Positions 6,378-14,522 of a stretch of 40,598 nucleotides of DNA are shown piece by piece (positions within the stretch are counted from its first letter, which is position 1; each line of letters opens with the position of its first letter). The notes below the pieces were generated by a model, which did no database searches, was not told where the DNA came from, and worked only from the letters and a program-made list of their open reading frames with translations. The DNA is taken from contig CAZCMX010000017.1 in assembly GCA_964499985.1 (NCBI GenBank), positions 1 through 40,598 of the forward strand, read 5' to 3'. The translations under genes and the position numbers were made by a program. This stretch comes from UBA5734 sp964499985 (lineage in GTDB: Bacteria > Bacillota > Clostridia > Saccharofermentanales > UBA5734).

Positions 6378-7684
6378 CAGAACTCACCAGTTGCAGCCAT
6401 GCTGGCGGACGCTCTGGTCCAGGCAGATAGGCCGAGGTCAAACAGGGAAAGCTGGTTCTGGGGCGAATATTTGTCTGTCGGGCTGTCTGCTACGAGATTG
6501 GATCGGATCAAGTGCTCATCGAGGCTGGACTCGCCATAAAACTTCCCCCGGCAGGTGATGAAATGGCGGGCCCGTTTCTGGACAACACCGATTTTCCGCA
6601 GCAGATCAAAATCAACCGGCCCGGCCCGCCGGGCAGCGATAATCCGCTGTGCCGAACGCAGGCCGATCCCGGGCACCCGCAGGAGCATCTCATAGGGGGC
6701 CCGGTTGACCTCGACCGGGAACTGGTCGAGATGGCGCAAGGCCCAGTCTGACTTGGGATCGACGTCGAGGCTGAGATCAGGGTGACGCTCATCGAGGATC
6801 TCCCGGGCGGAAAAACCATAGAAGCGCAGGAGCCAGTCGGCCTGGTAAAGCCGGTGCTCACGCCGCAGGGGCGGGGCTGTCATCACGGACGGCAGATCAG
6901 GATGGCTGACGGTCGGAATATAACTCGAATAGTAGACACGTTTGAGCTCGAAGGACTGGTAGAGCTTTTCGGATAGCAGCAGGATCTGATGATCTTTCTC
7001 CGGAGTCGCGCCAACAATCAGCTGGGTCGTCTGCCCCGCCGGGACAAAATCCACTGCCCGGCGGACCGCGAGGCGGGTCTCGCGCGCTTCGGTGATCTGT
7101 TCATGGATCTGGTTCATCGGCCCCAGGATCGCCTGGCTGCTCTTCTGCGGTGCCAGCAGGCGCAGGGACTGCGGCGATGGCAGCTCGATATTGACACTGA
7201 CCCGGTCAGCCAGAAAACCCAGCCGGGTGGTCAGCGAGGGCGATGTGCCCGGGATCACCTTGACATGGATATAGCCATTGAACCGGTACTGCTGGCGCAA
7301 AATCTCCAGGGCGCGGATCATCCGTTCGGTCGTCTCATCTGGCGAACGAAAAACGGCAGAACTCAAAAAGAGCCCCTCAATATAATTGCGCCGGTAGAAA
7401 TTGATCGTGATCTCGGCGACCTCTTCCGGCGATAGCATCGCTCGCTCGACCTCACTGGTGGCCCGGTTGATGCAATAGGAGCAATCATAGGCACAGACAT
7501 TGGTCATCAGGATCTTGAGCAGGGAGATGCAGCGGCCATCTGCCGACCAGCTGTGGCAGATCCCGGCCGCCGCGGCATTGCCGACACCACCGGCCTTATT
7601 GGACCGGGTACTGCCACTCGATGAGCAAGAGACGTCGTATTTGGCTGCATCAGCGAGAATGCGCACCTTATTGAGTAGATCCAC
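6377..7684 (-). CDS. Putative DNA modification/repair radical SAM protein (TIGR03916 type)
   Basis: The 435-residue protein has the radical-SAM iron-sulfur motif CAYDCSYC (Cys64, Cys68, Cys71), preceded by the family N-terminus VDLLNKVRILADAAKYDVSC. A helix-hairpin-helix DNA-binding segment, LLRVPGIGLRSAQRI, lies at about 334-350. Near the C-terminus (about 411-415) is QLSLF, identical to a strong bacterial sliding-clamp-binding pentapeptide. I chose the GTG at 7684 because AGGAGG lies 8 bases upstream; the open frame reaches 7753 with other starts. The gene is followed by its usual partner with ATGA overlap. The family is predicted to act on DNA by radical chemistry; no substrate is established. 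Confidence 0.88.
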   Translation of the reverse strand: MDLLNKVRILADAAKYDVSCSSSGSTRSNKAGGVGNAAAAGICHSWSADGRCISLLKILMTNVCAYDCSYCINRATSEVERAMLSPEEVAEITINFYRRNYIEGLFLSSAVFRSPDETTERMIRALEILRQQYRFNGYIHVKVIPGTSPSLTTRLGFLADRVSVNIELPSPQSLRLLAPQKSSQAILGPMNQIHEQITEARETRLAVRRAVDFVPAGQTTQLIVGATPEKDHQILLLSEKLYQSFELKRVYYSSYIPTVSHPDLPSVMTAPPLRREHRLYQADWLLRFYGFSAREILDERHPDLSLDVDPKSDWALRHLDQFPVEVNRAPYEMLLRVPGIGLRSAQRIIAARRAGPVDFDLLRKIGVVQKRARHFITCRGKFYGESSLDEHLIRSNLVADSPTDKYSPQNQLSLFDLGLSAWTRASASMAATGEF

Positions 7685-7759
7685 CTGCACCGCCTCCTGT
7701 CCGACTGAACCATGCAAATCCAGCATAGCACAAAACGTCCAGAAAGGGAACATTTGTTC

Positions 7760-9199
7760 TTATTGAATGGCCGCCTGTTCTGCAATCGCGGTGGCGGCAC
7801 GTTCAGCAAATTGTCTGCTGCTGATCTCCCTGGTCGCCAGCTGTTCAAGCAAGGGGCTCCAAAGGGTTGCGCCGAGTTCTGCTGGCAGCTGGTCCTGATG
7901 CAGGCCATAAATTCTCCCGGCTTGCATCCAGCCTGCCAGATCCCGCAGCAGAGGCTGGTCAATGCCTGGCGAATTTTCCAGGAAGGCGGGCAAGACATTG
8001 GCCTTTTCGGCCAGAAGGTCCTGATAAACGCCCTGGTTGGCCAGACTGGCCAGGAAATCGCTTGCCAATTGACGATGTGGGCTGGCCTGGTCGAGGACGA
8101 GCCAGTCGGTCGACTGGGCGAAAATGCCATTTGTATCCAGCAGATAAGCCCCATAAGGCAGGAATCCATAGGCAAACGAGATTCCTGCGGCCCGGAATGA
8201 AGGATCCAGGTCGCTGGATCCAACGGTAAAGACCGTCTGCCCGGCAGCAAAAGCTTGCAATTGCTCCTGGCGGGAGCCTTGCAAGAGCAGGGTCTGTTCT
8301 GAATAGCGAAACAGCAGGTCCAGGTAATCGGAAACCTGTTGCAAACGCGCCGGTTCCACTTGACCTGCCTGCATTTGCGCAATCAATTGTGTATTGCCAT
8401 AGTCGAGGCCACTGCTCAGGTAGATGTCCAGAAAGTTCTTGCTGCTGCTCCAGCTGAACTGTCCTCCGTCATGCAAGGCCAGCGCCACGGGAGCCAGGAT
8501 TCCCAGCTTCTTCTTTTGCTTGTCAAGAGCTTGCAGCGCCGTTTCCCAGGCCGCTCGATTGGTCAATGCGGCTGGGTCGATTCCTGCTTGCTCGAGCAAG
8601 GATTGGTTGTAGATCAGGCCCTGAGCCGCCAGATCGACCGGAAACCCGATGACCCTCTGCTTCTCGTCTTTCAAGCTGAATGGCGTTTTGGATGCCCAGG
8701 GCTCGCCAGACAGATCGGCGAGTCGCTGCGACCAGGCGGAAGCTTCCGCCAGGCCATCGACCACAAACAGGTCTGGAAATGCCTGTGCGGCGGCCAGGCT
8801 GGCCAAGGCCGCTGGATAATCCTCATATCCTGAGATGAGAGTGACCTTGACCTTGACATTCTTTTCTTTCCCGAAGGCTTCCGCCAGGGCCTGAAATGCC
8901 GGAGCCCACTCGATCCGGTTGAGGGCCAGGGTCAGCTCCGGCGCCTCTGGGCCTGGATTTTCACCGGGCAAAGGACCTTCTTGCCCAGCTGGCGCGGCTG
9001 ATTCGCTGGCAGGGGCACGTTGGGGGAGAGTCTGAGCGATCAAAGCGATGCCAATGAACAGGCCGAGCACAATCAAACCGGCCACCAGCAGAGCGAGGAT
9101 TCCCGTCTGGATGCGATCTGTCTTTTTGGCCTTGGCCACGCCTGTTCTGGGTCGTCTGCCGCGATCCACCCAAAGGTCATCTTCATGGATACGAGTCAT
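7760..9199 (-). CDS. Membrane-anchored extracellular solute-binding protein (sugar ABC type)
   Basis: The protein (479 residues from ATG 9199; TTG at 9220 is an alternative) has a basic cytoplasmic head, one transmembrane helix at about 32-56 and a Pro/Ala/Gly-rich linker. Then comes a family-1-type solute-binding domain: ALNRIEWAPAFQALAEAFGK, DLFVVDGLAEASAWS, VIGFPVDLAAQGLIYNQSLL. There is no lipobox, so it is held by an uncleaved helix instead of a lipid. It lies downstream of the sugar permease genes, but a terminator at 9247-9280 separates them. A conventional binding lipoprotein already heads the operon, so this may be a second receptor or a sensor-like protein. No ribosome site is strong, which leaves the start uncertain. 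Confidence 0.8.
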   Translation of the reverse strand: MTRIHEDDLWVDRGRRPRTGVAKAKKTDRIQTGILALLVAGLIVLGLFIGIALIAQTLPQRAPASESAAPAGQEGPLPGENPGPEAPELTLALNRIEWAPAFQALAEAFGKEKNVKVKVTLISGYEDYPAALASLAAAQAFPDLFVVDGLAEASAWSQRLADLSGEPWASKTPFSLKDEKQRVIGFPVDLAAQGLIYNQSLLEQAGIDPAALTNRAAWETALQALDKQKKKLGILAPVALALHDGGQFSWSSSKNFLDIYLSSGLDYGNTQLIAQMQAGQVEPARLQQVSDYLDLLFRYSEQTLLLQGSRQEQLQAFAAGQTVFTVGSSDLDPSFRAAGISFAYGFLPYGAYLLDTNGIFAQSTDWLVLDQASPHRQLASDFLASLANQGVYQDLLAEKANVLPAFLENSPGIDQPLLRDLAGWMQAGRIYGLHQDQLPAELGATLWSPLLEQLATREISSRQFAERAATAIAEQAAIQ

Positions 9200-9246
9200 G
9201 TCAATCGATTCAACTTTCAAAGGCTGTCATCATCAGCATCATAACA

Positions 9247-9280
9247 GAAAAGCCCAGCCGATGCGTGACCGACTGGGACT
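9247..9280 (-). terminator. Terminator after the sugar permease operon
   Basis: On the minus strand a GC-rich stem (AGTCCCAGTCG pairing with CGGCTGGGCT, one bulge or wobble) is followed by TTTTCTGT. It lies 30 bp after the inner-membrane permease gene and before the membrane-anchored binding protein. Confidence 0.75.
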
Positions 9281-9309
9281 ATCCTGTCAGAGATGATTCT
9301 AAAAGATAT

Positions 9310-10146
9310 TTACTTGATAGATCCGGACATGACGCCTTTAATGATTTGCTTTTGTGCGATCAGGTAGACGAGGATCATCGGCAATATAGTCAAAAGCAAG
9401 GCCGGGATCAGCAATTCCCAGTTATCCATATAGGTGCCATTGAATACCTTCATCTGGATCGGCATCGTCAACAACGGGGGCTTCGTCAGAATCAGCGATG
9501 GCAACAGGTAGTCATTCCAGATCCACATCGAGTTCAAGATCAGCAACGTCACGGCCGTTGGTTTCAGGATCGGCAGAACGATCAGGAAAAAGGTCTGTTT
9601 ACTGGTGCAGCCATCGATGAATGAAGCTTCCTCCAGCTCATAGGGGACCGATTTCAAGAAGCCATGGAAAATGAAGACAGACATGGCCGTGCCAAAGCCA
9701 CCATAAAGCAGGATCAGCAAAGGCATCGGAAACCGTTCGATCAATTGGAATTTTGCGCCGTAGATGATCAGCATCGGAATCATCAGGGACTGGAACGGGA
9801 TGATCATCGAAGCGACCAGGACCGAGAAGAAAACATTGTTGAACATCGTCTTGTTGCGAACCATGTGATAAGCGGTCATGGCCGATGTCACAATGATCAG
9901 CGCAACACTCAGCACGGAAATCACCAGGCTGTTGCGCAGCGTGGTGGCAAAATTCATTTTAACGACGGCTTCCGAGAATTGCCGGAAGTTGATGGAGGTC
10001 GGTAAAGCAAAGGGGTTCTGCAGGATTTCCCAATTCCCCTTGAATGAGTTGATGATCATCAGGAAAAAAGGAAAGATGAACAGGATGAAGGTCACACTCA
10101 GCAGGACATAAATCGAGATCGTATAGATTAATTTTGCTCTTTGCAT
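9310..10146 (-). CDS. Carbohydrate ABC transporter permease (MalG type)
   Basis: The 278-residue protein has about six transmembrane helices and the cytoplasmic EAA loop ELEEASFIDGCTSKQTFFLI, with LPILKP following, which contacts the ATPase. The C-terminal LIAQKQIIKGVMSGSIK ending is typical of the MalG/UgpE class. The start ATG overlaps the stop of the other permease gene (TAATG). With its partner it forms the membrane channel of a sugar importer fed by the binding lipoprotein at 11127-12449. The substrate cannot be told from sequence. Confidence 0.93.
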   Translation of the reverse strand: MQRAKLIYTISIYVLLSVTFILFIFPFFLMIINSFKGNWEILQNPFALPTSINFRQFSEAVVKMNFATTLRNSLVISVLSVALIIVTSAMTAYHMVRNKTMFNNVFFSVLVASMIIPFQSLMIPMLIIYGAKFQLIERFPMPLLILLYGGFGTAMSVFIFHGFLKSVPYELEEASFIDGCTSKQTFFLIVLPILKPTAVTLLILNSMWIWNDYLLPSLILTKPPLLTMPIQMKVFNGTYMDNWELLIPALLLTILPMILVYLIAQKQIIKGVMSGSIK

Positions 10147-11039
10147 TAGGCTTCCAACTCCTTCTTCTTACCAAAATAGACCTGCAGGCCTGAAACGACT
10201 GCAACAATGATAAACAAGAAGATTGCTTCAGCTTGACCGATGCTGAATTTGTTTTGCGTGAAGGCTTTGGCAACAATATGCATGGAAGCCATGACCGTAC
10301 TGCCTGCCGGTCCGCCAGCAGTCAATGAATAGTTGATATCATAAACCATGAAGGCACTTTTCAATGTCATGAAAATGGTGACGACAAAAGCTGGGATCAT
10401 CAGAGGGATCGTAATGTGGAGCAGCCGGCGAAGACCAATTGCGCCATCGATCCGGGCCGCTTCAATGACATCATTGGGTATGCCAATCAAACCGGCAATG
10501 AAAATAATCATCATGTAGCCACCCAGCTGCCAGACCGTAACGATGACGATGGCCAGGAAAGCCAAGTCGCGATCGCCGAGCCAGCCCAGGCGCAGCAGCT
10601 CAATGCCCAGCTTCTCGCCAACCGTGGGCAGCGAGGAGACGAAAATGAATCGCCAGATATAGCCGAGAACCAGGCCACCGATCAGATTGGGTGTGAACAA
10701 TGCAGTCCGGAAAAAATTCTGGCCCTTGAGACCAGATGTGACCAGCGAAGCCAGGCCAAAACCAACCAGATTGACAAAGAAGATGCTGGCAATCACATAC
10801 TTGATGGTCAATCCCAAAGCAGCCCAGAATTTTCTGTCGGCTAAAGCTTTGGCATAATTATCAAAGCCAACAAATTTCAAGGGTTTGGTCAAGGCGATCA
10901 CGTTTGGCATGTCGACAAAAGTCAAAACCAAGCCATAGATGAACGGTGCCAGGACTGCCATTGAAAATACGATAATGGTAGGCAAGGTGAAGAACAATTG
11001 GTCGCCAATGATTTGCCGTCTACTGGGTTGTAAGCTCAT
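10146..11039 (-). CDS. Carbohydrate ABC transporter permease (MalF type)
   Basis: The 297-residue protein has about six transmembrane helices and the EAA loop DVIEAARIDGAIGLRRLLHI followed by TIPLMIP. It is the usual partner of a MalG-type subunit, whose start overlaps its stop. It lacks the long periplasmic insert of enteric MalF, as is normal in Gram-positives. It is separated from the upstream binding-protein gene by an 87-bp gap holding a strong stem-loop, which should lower permease expression relative to the binding protein. No ATP-binding subunit lies in the window; Firmicutes often use one shared MsmX-like ATPase encoded elsewhere. Confidence 0.93.
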   Translation of the reverse strand: MSLQPSRRQIIGDQLFFTLPTIIVFSMAVLAPFIYGLVLTFVDMPNVIALTKPLKFVGFDNYAKALADRKFWAALGLTIKYVIASIFFVNLVGFGLASLVTSGLKGQNFFRTALFTPNLIGGLVLGYIWRFIFVSSLPTVGEKLGIELLRLGWLGDRDLAFLAIVIVTVWQLGGYMMIIFIAGLIGIPNDVIEAARIDGAIGLRRLLHITIPLMIPAFVVTIFMTLKSAFMVYDINYSLTAGGPAGSTVMASMHIVAKAFTQNKFSIGQAEAIFLFIIVAVVSGLQVYFGKKKELEA

Positions 11040-11063
11040 AGATCACCTCTTGAGTTGGCTTAA

Positions 11064-11094
11064 GGGATGACCGGACTGAAAGTCCGGCCATCCC
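11064..11094 (-). terminator. Intra-operon stem-loop between binding protein and permease genes
   Basis: GGGATG and CCGGAC arms pair with GTCCGG and CATCCC around a TGAAA loop. There is no T-run after it on the minus strand. It is therefore more likely to act as a partial terminator or as 3'-end protection for the binding-protein mRNA, a usual device for making more binding protein than permease. Confidence 0.7.
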
Positions 11095-11126
11095 CTGTCA
11101 CACAGGTCGTTGCAATCCCAAATCAA

Positions 11127-12449
11127 TTATCCGAGCGAAGCGTAATAGGATTCGAATTCAGCAGCGAGTTCTTTACGGGTGACATCTTTGTTGATGAAGC
11201 CCTGGACAGATGGGCCGAGGATGTTCATGTAGTCAGCAGCACTGACATAGTTGGTCGGGAAGTCCAGCGTTGCACCTTTGCCGATCGCATCAGCAATTGC
11301 TGCGCCAAGCGGATTGGTGACTTTGTTGGGGTTGTTTTTGAAGGCGGAGATAACCTGGGACTTGTTAACCAGGAAGTCCATGCCCTTTTCGTCGAAGACC
11401 ATCCATTCCAGGAACTTTTCTGCAGCAGCCTGCTCAGCCGGGGTGGCGGTCTTGTCAATGATGAAGACCTGGGTCGGGCCGACAGAAAGCTTACCAGCAT
11501 TCGGGTCATTGGCGTCATTGGTGAAAGGAACCGGAATGAAGCCAAAATCCGCACCGGGGGCTGCTTTCAGAGAATCATAAGCCCAGTTGCCATTGAAGAG
11601 CATCGCTGCTTCACCATTGCCAACCTTGACATGGGCTTCGTCATAATAGGAGCCGAGAGGACGTTCGCCAAAAACATTGTATTTGGGGCTGGCGAGCAGT
11701 TCCATGGTGTCATAGTAGCCATTCCAGACTGGATTGTTCAGGTAGTCAAAGTTTCCAGCCTTCAGTTCGGCGACAAAAGCGTTTTTATCAGCCGCTTGGT
11801 TAATGAACTGGGCGCTGTAATGGTTGGATACTGACCAGGCCTCGGTCTGGTAGGCAATGGGTTTCTTGATGCCAGCGGCAACGAGTTTGTCGAGCAGCTC
11901 AACGAGCTGGTCACGGGTCTTGATCGACAGCGGGTCGAAGCCAGGAACGGCCTTCTCGACGACGGCCTTATTGTAGACCAGGCCAAAGCCTTCGATTGCG
12001 AACGGGAAGCCAACGACTTTGCCCTCTGCATTCTTGAAAGCGGCAGTGGTTTCGGCAATCCAGGGTGCACCATCCATGGGTGCGACGGTATCGACATATT
12101 TGTCGTTGACCGAATAAGGCTCAACCATGGCCAGGGTGACGATCTTGCCAGCGGAGATCAGCTTGTCGTAAATGCTGACGGTGTCGCCAACGGTGACGCT
12201 GTACATTTCAACCTTGATGTTCGGATTGACAGCCATGAAGTCCTTGGCTGCCTGGTCGAACTGGGCGGCAATTTCACCTTTGCCATTGGTGACGATAATG
12301 GTGACAGGCTCGTCGGCCGGCGCCGCAGTGGTCGCAGCCGGAGCCGCAGTGGTCGCTGCCGGGGCAGCAGTGGTCGTCGGAGTGGAAGCACAAGCAGCAA
12401 GAGAGAGTACCAAACTCAGAAGCAAGAAGATCGACAGTACTTTTTTCAT
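11127..12449 (-). CDS. Sugar ABC transporter substrate-binding lipoprotein
   Basis: The 440-residue precursor starts with a lipoprotein signal (MKKVLSIFLLLSLVLSLAAC, lipidated Cys20), followed by a Thr/Ala/Pro linker made of repeated TTAAPA units (about 22-45). The mature part is a family-1-type carbohydrate-binding protein: AAMLFNGNWAYDSLK, GKLSVGPTQVFIID, AAAEKFLEWMVFDEKG. It would sit outside the membrane and hand sugar to the two permeases encoded downstream. The ribosome site is AAGGAGG. Upstream lie a recognisable promoter with a cre-like palindrome, which suggests catabolite or LacI-type control, and a small hairpin in the 5' leader (12473-12489). Confidence 0.93.
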   Translation of the reverse strand: MKKVLSIFLLLSLVLSLAACASTPTTTAAPAATTAAPAATTAAPADEPVTIIVTNGKGEIAAQFDQAAKDFMAVNPNIKVEMYSVTVGDTVSIYDKLISAGKIVTLAMVEPYSVNDKYVDTVAPMDGAPWIAETTAAFKNAEGKVVGFPFAIEGFGLVYNKAVVEKAVPGFDPLSIKTRDQLVELLDKLVAAGIKKPIAYQTEAWSVSNHYSAQFINQAADKNAFVAELKAGNFDYLNNPVWNGYYDTMELLASPKYNVFGERPLGSYYDEAHVKVGNGEAAMLFNGNWAYDSLKAAPGADFGFIPVPFTNDANDPNAGKLSVGPTQVFIIDKTATPAEQAAAEKFLEWMVFDEKGMDFLVNKSQVISAFKNNPNKVTNPLGAAIADAIGKGATLDFPTNYVSAADYMNILGPSVQGFINKDVTRKELAAEFESYYASLG

Positions 12450-12552
12450 GTTTCCTCCTTAAATAAGCGGTTGGGCAGTCAGGCTGCCCTAAAATCACCC
12501 TCAACTCACCAGCGGCTTTCAATTCTTGACGGATCAAAGTCAATGACTTGTT

Positions 12553-12566
12553 TGCAACCGGTTGCG
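12553..12566. promoter_or_regulatory. cre-like / LacI-family operator palindrome
   Basis: TGCAACCGGTTGCG contains a perfect 12-bp palindrome with a central CG and matches the catabolite-responsive element pattern (TGNAANCGNWNNCA) at all but the last base. It lies just downstream of the -10 of the sugar-transport operon, where a bound LacI-family protein or CcpA would block transcription. Which regulator binds is inferred. Confidence 0.7.
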
Positions 12567-12579
12567 TTGATCTAGTTGA

Positions 12580-12609
12580 ATCATATCACATTTACAGCAT
12601 AGATGTCAT
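12580..12609 (-). promoter_or_regulatory. Promoter of the sugar ABC operon
   Basis: On the minus strand ATGACA (12604-12609) and TATGAT (12580-12585) lie 18 bp apart. The cre-like palindrome follows about 13 bp downstream. The 5' leader to the binding-protein start would be roughly 120 bases. The AT-rich stretch from here to about 12830 holds no gene that I can support. Confidence 0.6.
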
Positions 12610-12830
12610 TTTGCACAAATACTTTTTATTACATAATTTAATATTATTTTTTACATTTGATTTTATTTTATTCACATTTGAGTCAATGCGCTTGCAATTT
12701 TATGAAAATTCGATAAATATGTCATTCGTATGTCTTATTATACAGGTAGTAATCTTGCACAACTTTATTCATTTCTTCAGAATCAAACACTTGGAGAAAT
12801 CGATTTTTTCTCGAAAAGCTGATTCACAGG

Positions 12831-12861
12831 TTACACTTTTACCCAATATCAATGTTATAAT
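12831..12861 (+). promoter_or_regulatory. Promoter of the rubrerythrin gene
   Basis: A consensus TATAAT lies at 12856-12861, 33 bp before the start codon. The -35 is weak (TTACAC at 12831-12836, 19-bp spacing), which may mean an activator or extended -10 use. No PerR-like box is clear. Confidence 0.55.
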
Positions 12862-12894
12862 GAGAATAGTTTGCATTAACAGGAGGATCTTCAT

Positions 12895-13434
12895 ATGAAA
12901 TTCAGATGCACCGTTTGTGGTTACATTGCCGAAGGCGACGCCGCCCCCGAGTTCTGCCCCCAGTGCAAAGCACCGGCCAGCAAGTTTGTTGTGGTCGAAG
13001 AGGGTGTCATGTCCTGGGCTGCCGAGCATGTCATTGGTGTAGCCAAGGGTGTTGACCCGCGCATCATCGAAGGCCTGCAGATGAACTTTGCCGGTGAATG
13101 CACCGAGGTTGGCATGTATCTGGCCATGTCCCGTGCAGCAGACCGCGAAGGCTATCCGGAAGTTGCCGAGGCTTACAAGCGCATCGCCTTTGAAGAGGCA
13201 GAACATGCTGCCCGTTTCGCCGAAATGCTCGGCGAGGTTGTCAGTGCCGAGTCCAAGCAGAACCTCAAGGTTCGCGTTGACGCTGAATACGGTGCGACCC
13301 AGGGCAAGACCGAGCTGGCCAAGCTGGCCAAAGAACTTGGCTATGACGCCATCCATGATACGGTCCATGAAATGGCCCGTGATGAAGCCCGCCATGGCAA
13401 AGCGTTCAAAGGCCTGCTCGAGCGCTATTTCTAA
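12895..13434 (+). CDS. Reverse rubrerythrin (N-terminal rubredoxin, C-terminal ferritin-like diiron domain)
   Basis: The 179-residue protein has its rubredoxin domain first (Cys5-x2-Cys8 and Cys21-x2-Cys24) and a four-helix diiron domain after it. Iron ligands are visible in FAGECTEVGMYL, FEEAEHAARF and MARDEARHG. This domain order is the reverse of classical rubrerythrin and is typical of clostridial oxygen-induced NADH-dependent peroxidases (revRbr). Such enzymes remove hydrogen peroxide in strict anaerobes. The gene has its own promoter, an AGGAGG site and a terminator. It fits the peroxide-defence theme set by gpx-ohrR, though no shared operator is seen. Confidence 0.95.
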   Translation: MKFRCTVCGYIAEGDAAPEFCPQCKAPASKFVVVEEGVMSWAAEHVIGVAKGVDPRIIEGLQMNFAGECTEVGMYLAMSRAADREGYPEVAEAYKRIAFEEAEHAARFAEMLGEVVSAESKQNLKVRVDAEYGATQGKTELAKLAKELGYDAIHDTVHEMARDEARHGKAFKGLLERYF

Positions 13435-13463
13435 GCTTCACCCTTTATCCCGGCATTCCAAAG

Positions 13464-13499
13464 AACACCTCGCTGCATCTGCCGCGGGGTGTTTTTTTA
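13464..13499 (+). terminator. Terminator of the rubrerythrin gene
   Basis: AACACC-T-CGC pairs with GCG-G-GGTGTT around a short loop and is followed by a T7 run, about 30 bp after the stop codon. Confidence 0.9.
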
Positions 13500-13507
13500 C
13501 CTGAACA

Positions 13508-13547
13508 AAACGGCCCCCGCTGAGTCTGCACGCAGCGGGGGCCGTTT
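13508..13547 (-). terminator. Terminator of the secD-secF operon
   Basis: A very strong 15-bp stem (AAACGGCCCCCGCTG and its complement) with a 10-base loop is followed on the minus strand by TTTTG. It lies about 50 bp after the secF stop codon. Confidence 0.85.
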
Positions 13548-13598
13548 GAATGATCGGGGAACAGGATTGAAAATCCGGCTTTAAACCTTAGGGTCGGT

Positions 13599-14522
13599 TC
13601 AGTATCCGGTGCGTCCGCCGCGGGTTTTCCACATGACCCAGAGCGGGCCGGCCAGACAGATCGTGGAATAGGAACCACTGATCAGGCCAATCATCATCGG
13701 CAGGGCAAATTCCTTGATGCTGTCGATATTGTAAATGTAGGAAAAGATATAAGCGACAGTCACGGCCCCGAAGGTCGCCAGGCTGGTATTGATCGAGCGG
13801 GTCAGGGACTGGTTGATCGACAGGTCAACCAGATCTGCGAGAGGCATCTTGCCCTTGTGCAAGCGTTCATTTTCCCGGATCCGGTCATAGACCACGATCG
13901 TGTCATTGATCGAAAAACCAAGGATCGTCAGGATAACGGCCACCAGCGACTCGTTCAGGGGGATGCGCAGGATGACGAACATGAAGAAGGCAACCAGGAC
14001 GTCATGGAACAGGGCCACCAGGCCCATCACGCCCGCCGAAGGTCCGGACATGCTGCGGAAGCTGAACCAGACATAGGCAACAATCAGGATCGAGGCCAGG
14101 GCAATCGCCCACAAGCCCTTGGTCAGCAATTCACGGCCGATGAAAGGATCGACCAGGTTGGCGGATTCCAGGGTAAAGGAGGCCTGCGGGAAATTGCTGG
14201 TCAAGGCGTCCTTGAGCGCGATCTGGTCATCAGGCGACAGGGCTTTGGTGCCTGCCACATTGACGACGAGGTAGGTCTTGTTGTCGCCAAGGCTGGTCGT
14301 CTCCTGGACGCTGACCTCGGATTGGATGGCGTCGGCAATGACCGAATCGGCCTTGGCCAGCTCGATGGTGCCCTCATAGGCATACTTGACGATGCTGCCA
14401 CCTTTGAAGGTGATGTCCATTTTGATGCCAAAGACCAAAGAGACAATGATGCCGACCAGCATGAAGGTCGCGGAGAGCAGGAAATACCATTTGCGGTTTT
14501 TGTAGAAACTGATCTTACGCAT
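13599..14522 (-). CDS. secF: Protein translocase subunit SecF
   Basis: The 307-residue protein has six expected transmembrane helices and the SecF signatures: DITFKGGSIVKYAYEG in the first extracytoplasmic domain, VALFHDVLVAFFMF, and VILTILGFSINDTIVVYDRIRENE. With SecD it uses the proton gradient to help pull secreted proteins across the membrane. I start it at MRKISFYK (14522); an open frame runs 24 bases further upstream but only overlaps secD more. Its start lies inside the last codons of secD (8-base overlap), so the two are translationally coupled. The C-terminus is short (WKTRGGRTGY). Confidence 0.95.
   Translation of the reverse strand: MRKISFYKNRKWYFLLSATFMLVGIIVSLVFGIKMDITFKGGSIVKYAYEGTIELAKADSVIADAIQSEVSVQETTSLGDNKTYLVVNVAGTKALSPDDQIALKDALTSNFPQASFTLESANLVDPFIGRELLTKGLWAIALASILIVAYVWFSFRSMSGPSAGVMGLVALFHDVLVAFFMFVILRIPLNESLVAVILTILGFSINDTIVVYDRIRENERLHKGKMPLADLVDLSINQSLTRSINTSLATFGAVTVAYIFSYIYNIDSIKEFALPMMIGLISGSYSTICLAGPLWVMWKTRGGRTGY

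Noticed and set aside
12600..12830. AT-rich stretch as a replication origin or a small gene
   Set aside because: There are no DnaA-box clusters or repeats, and the open frame there lacks a ribosome site and any recognisable sequence; it looks like promoter DNA between divergent genes.
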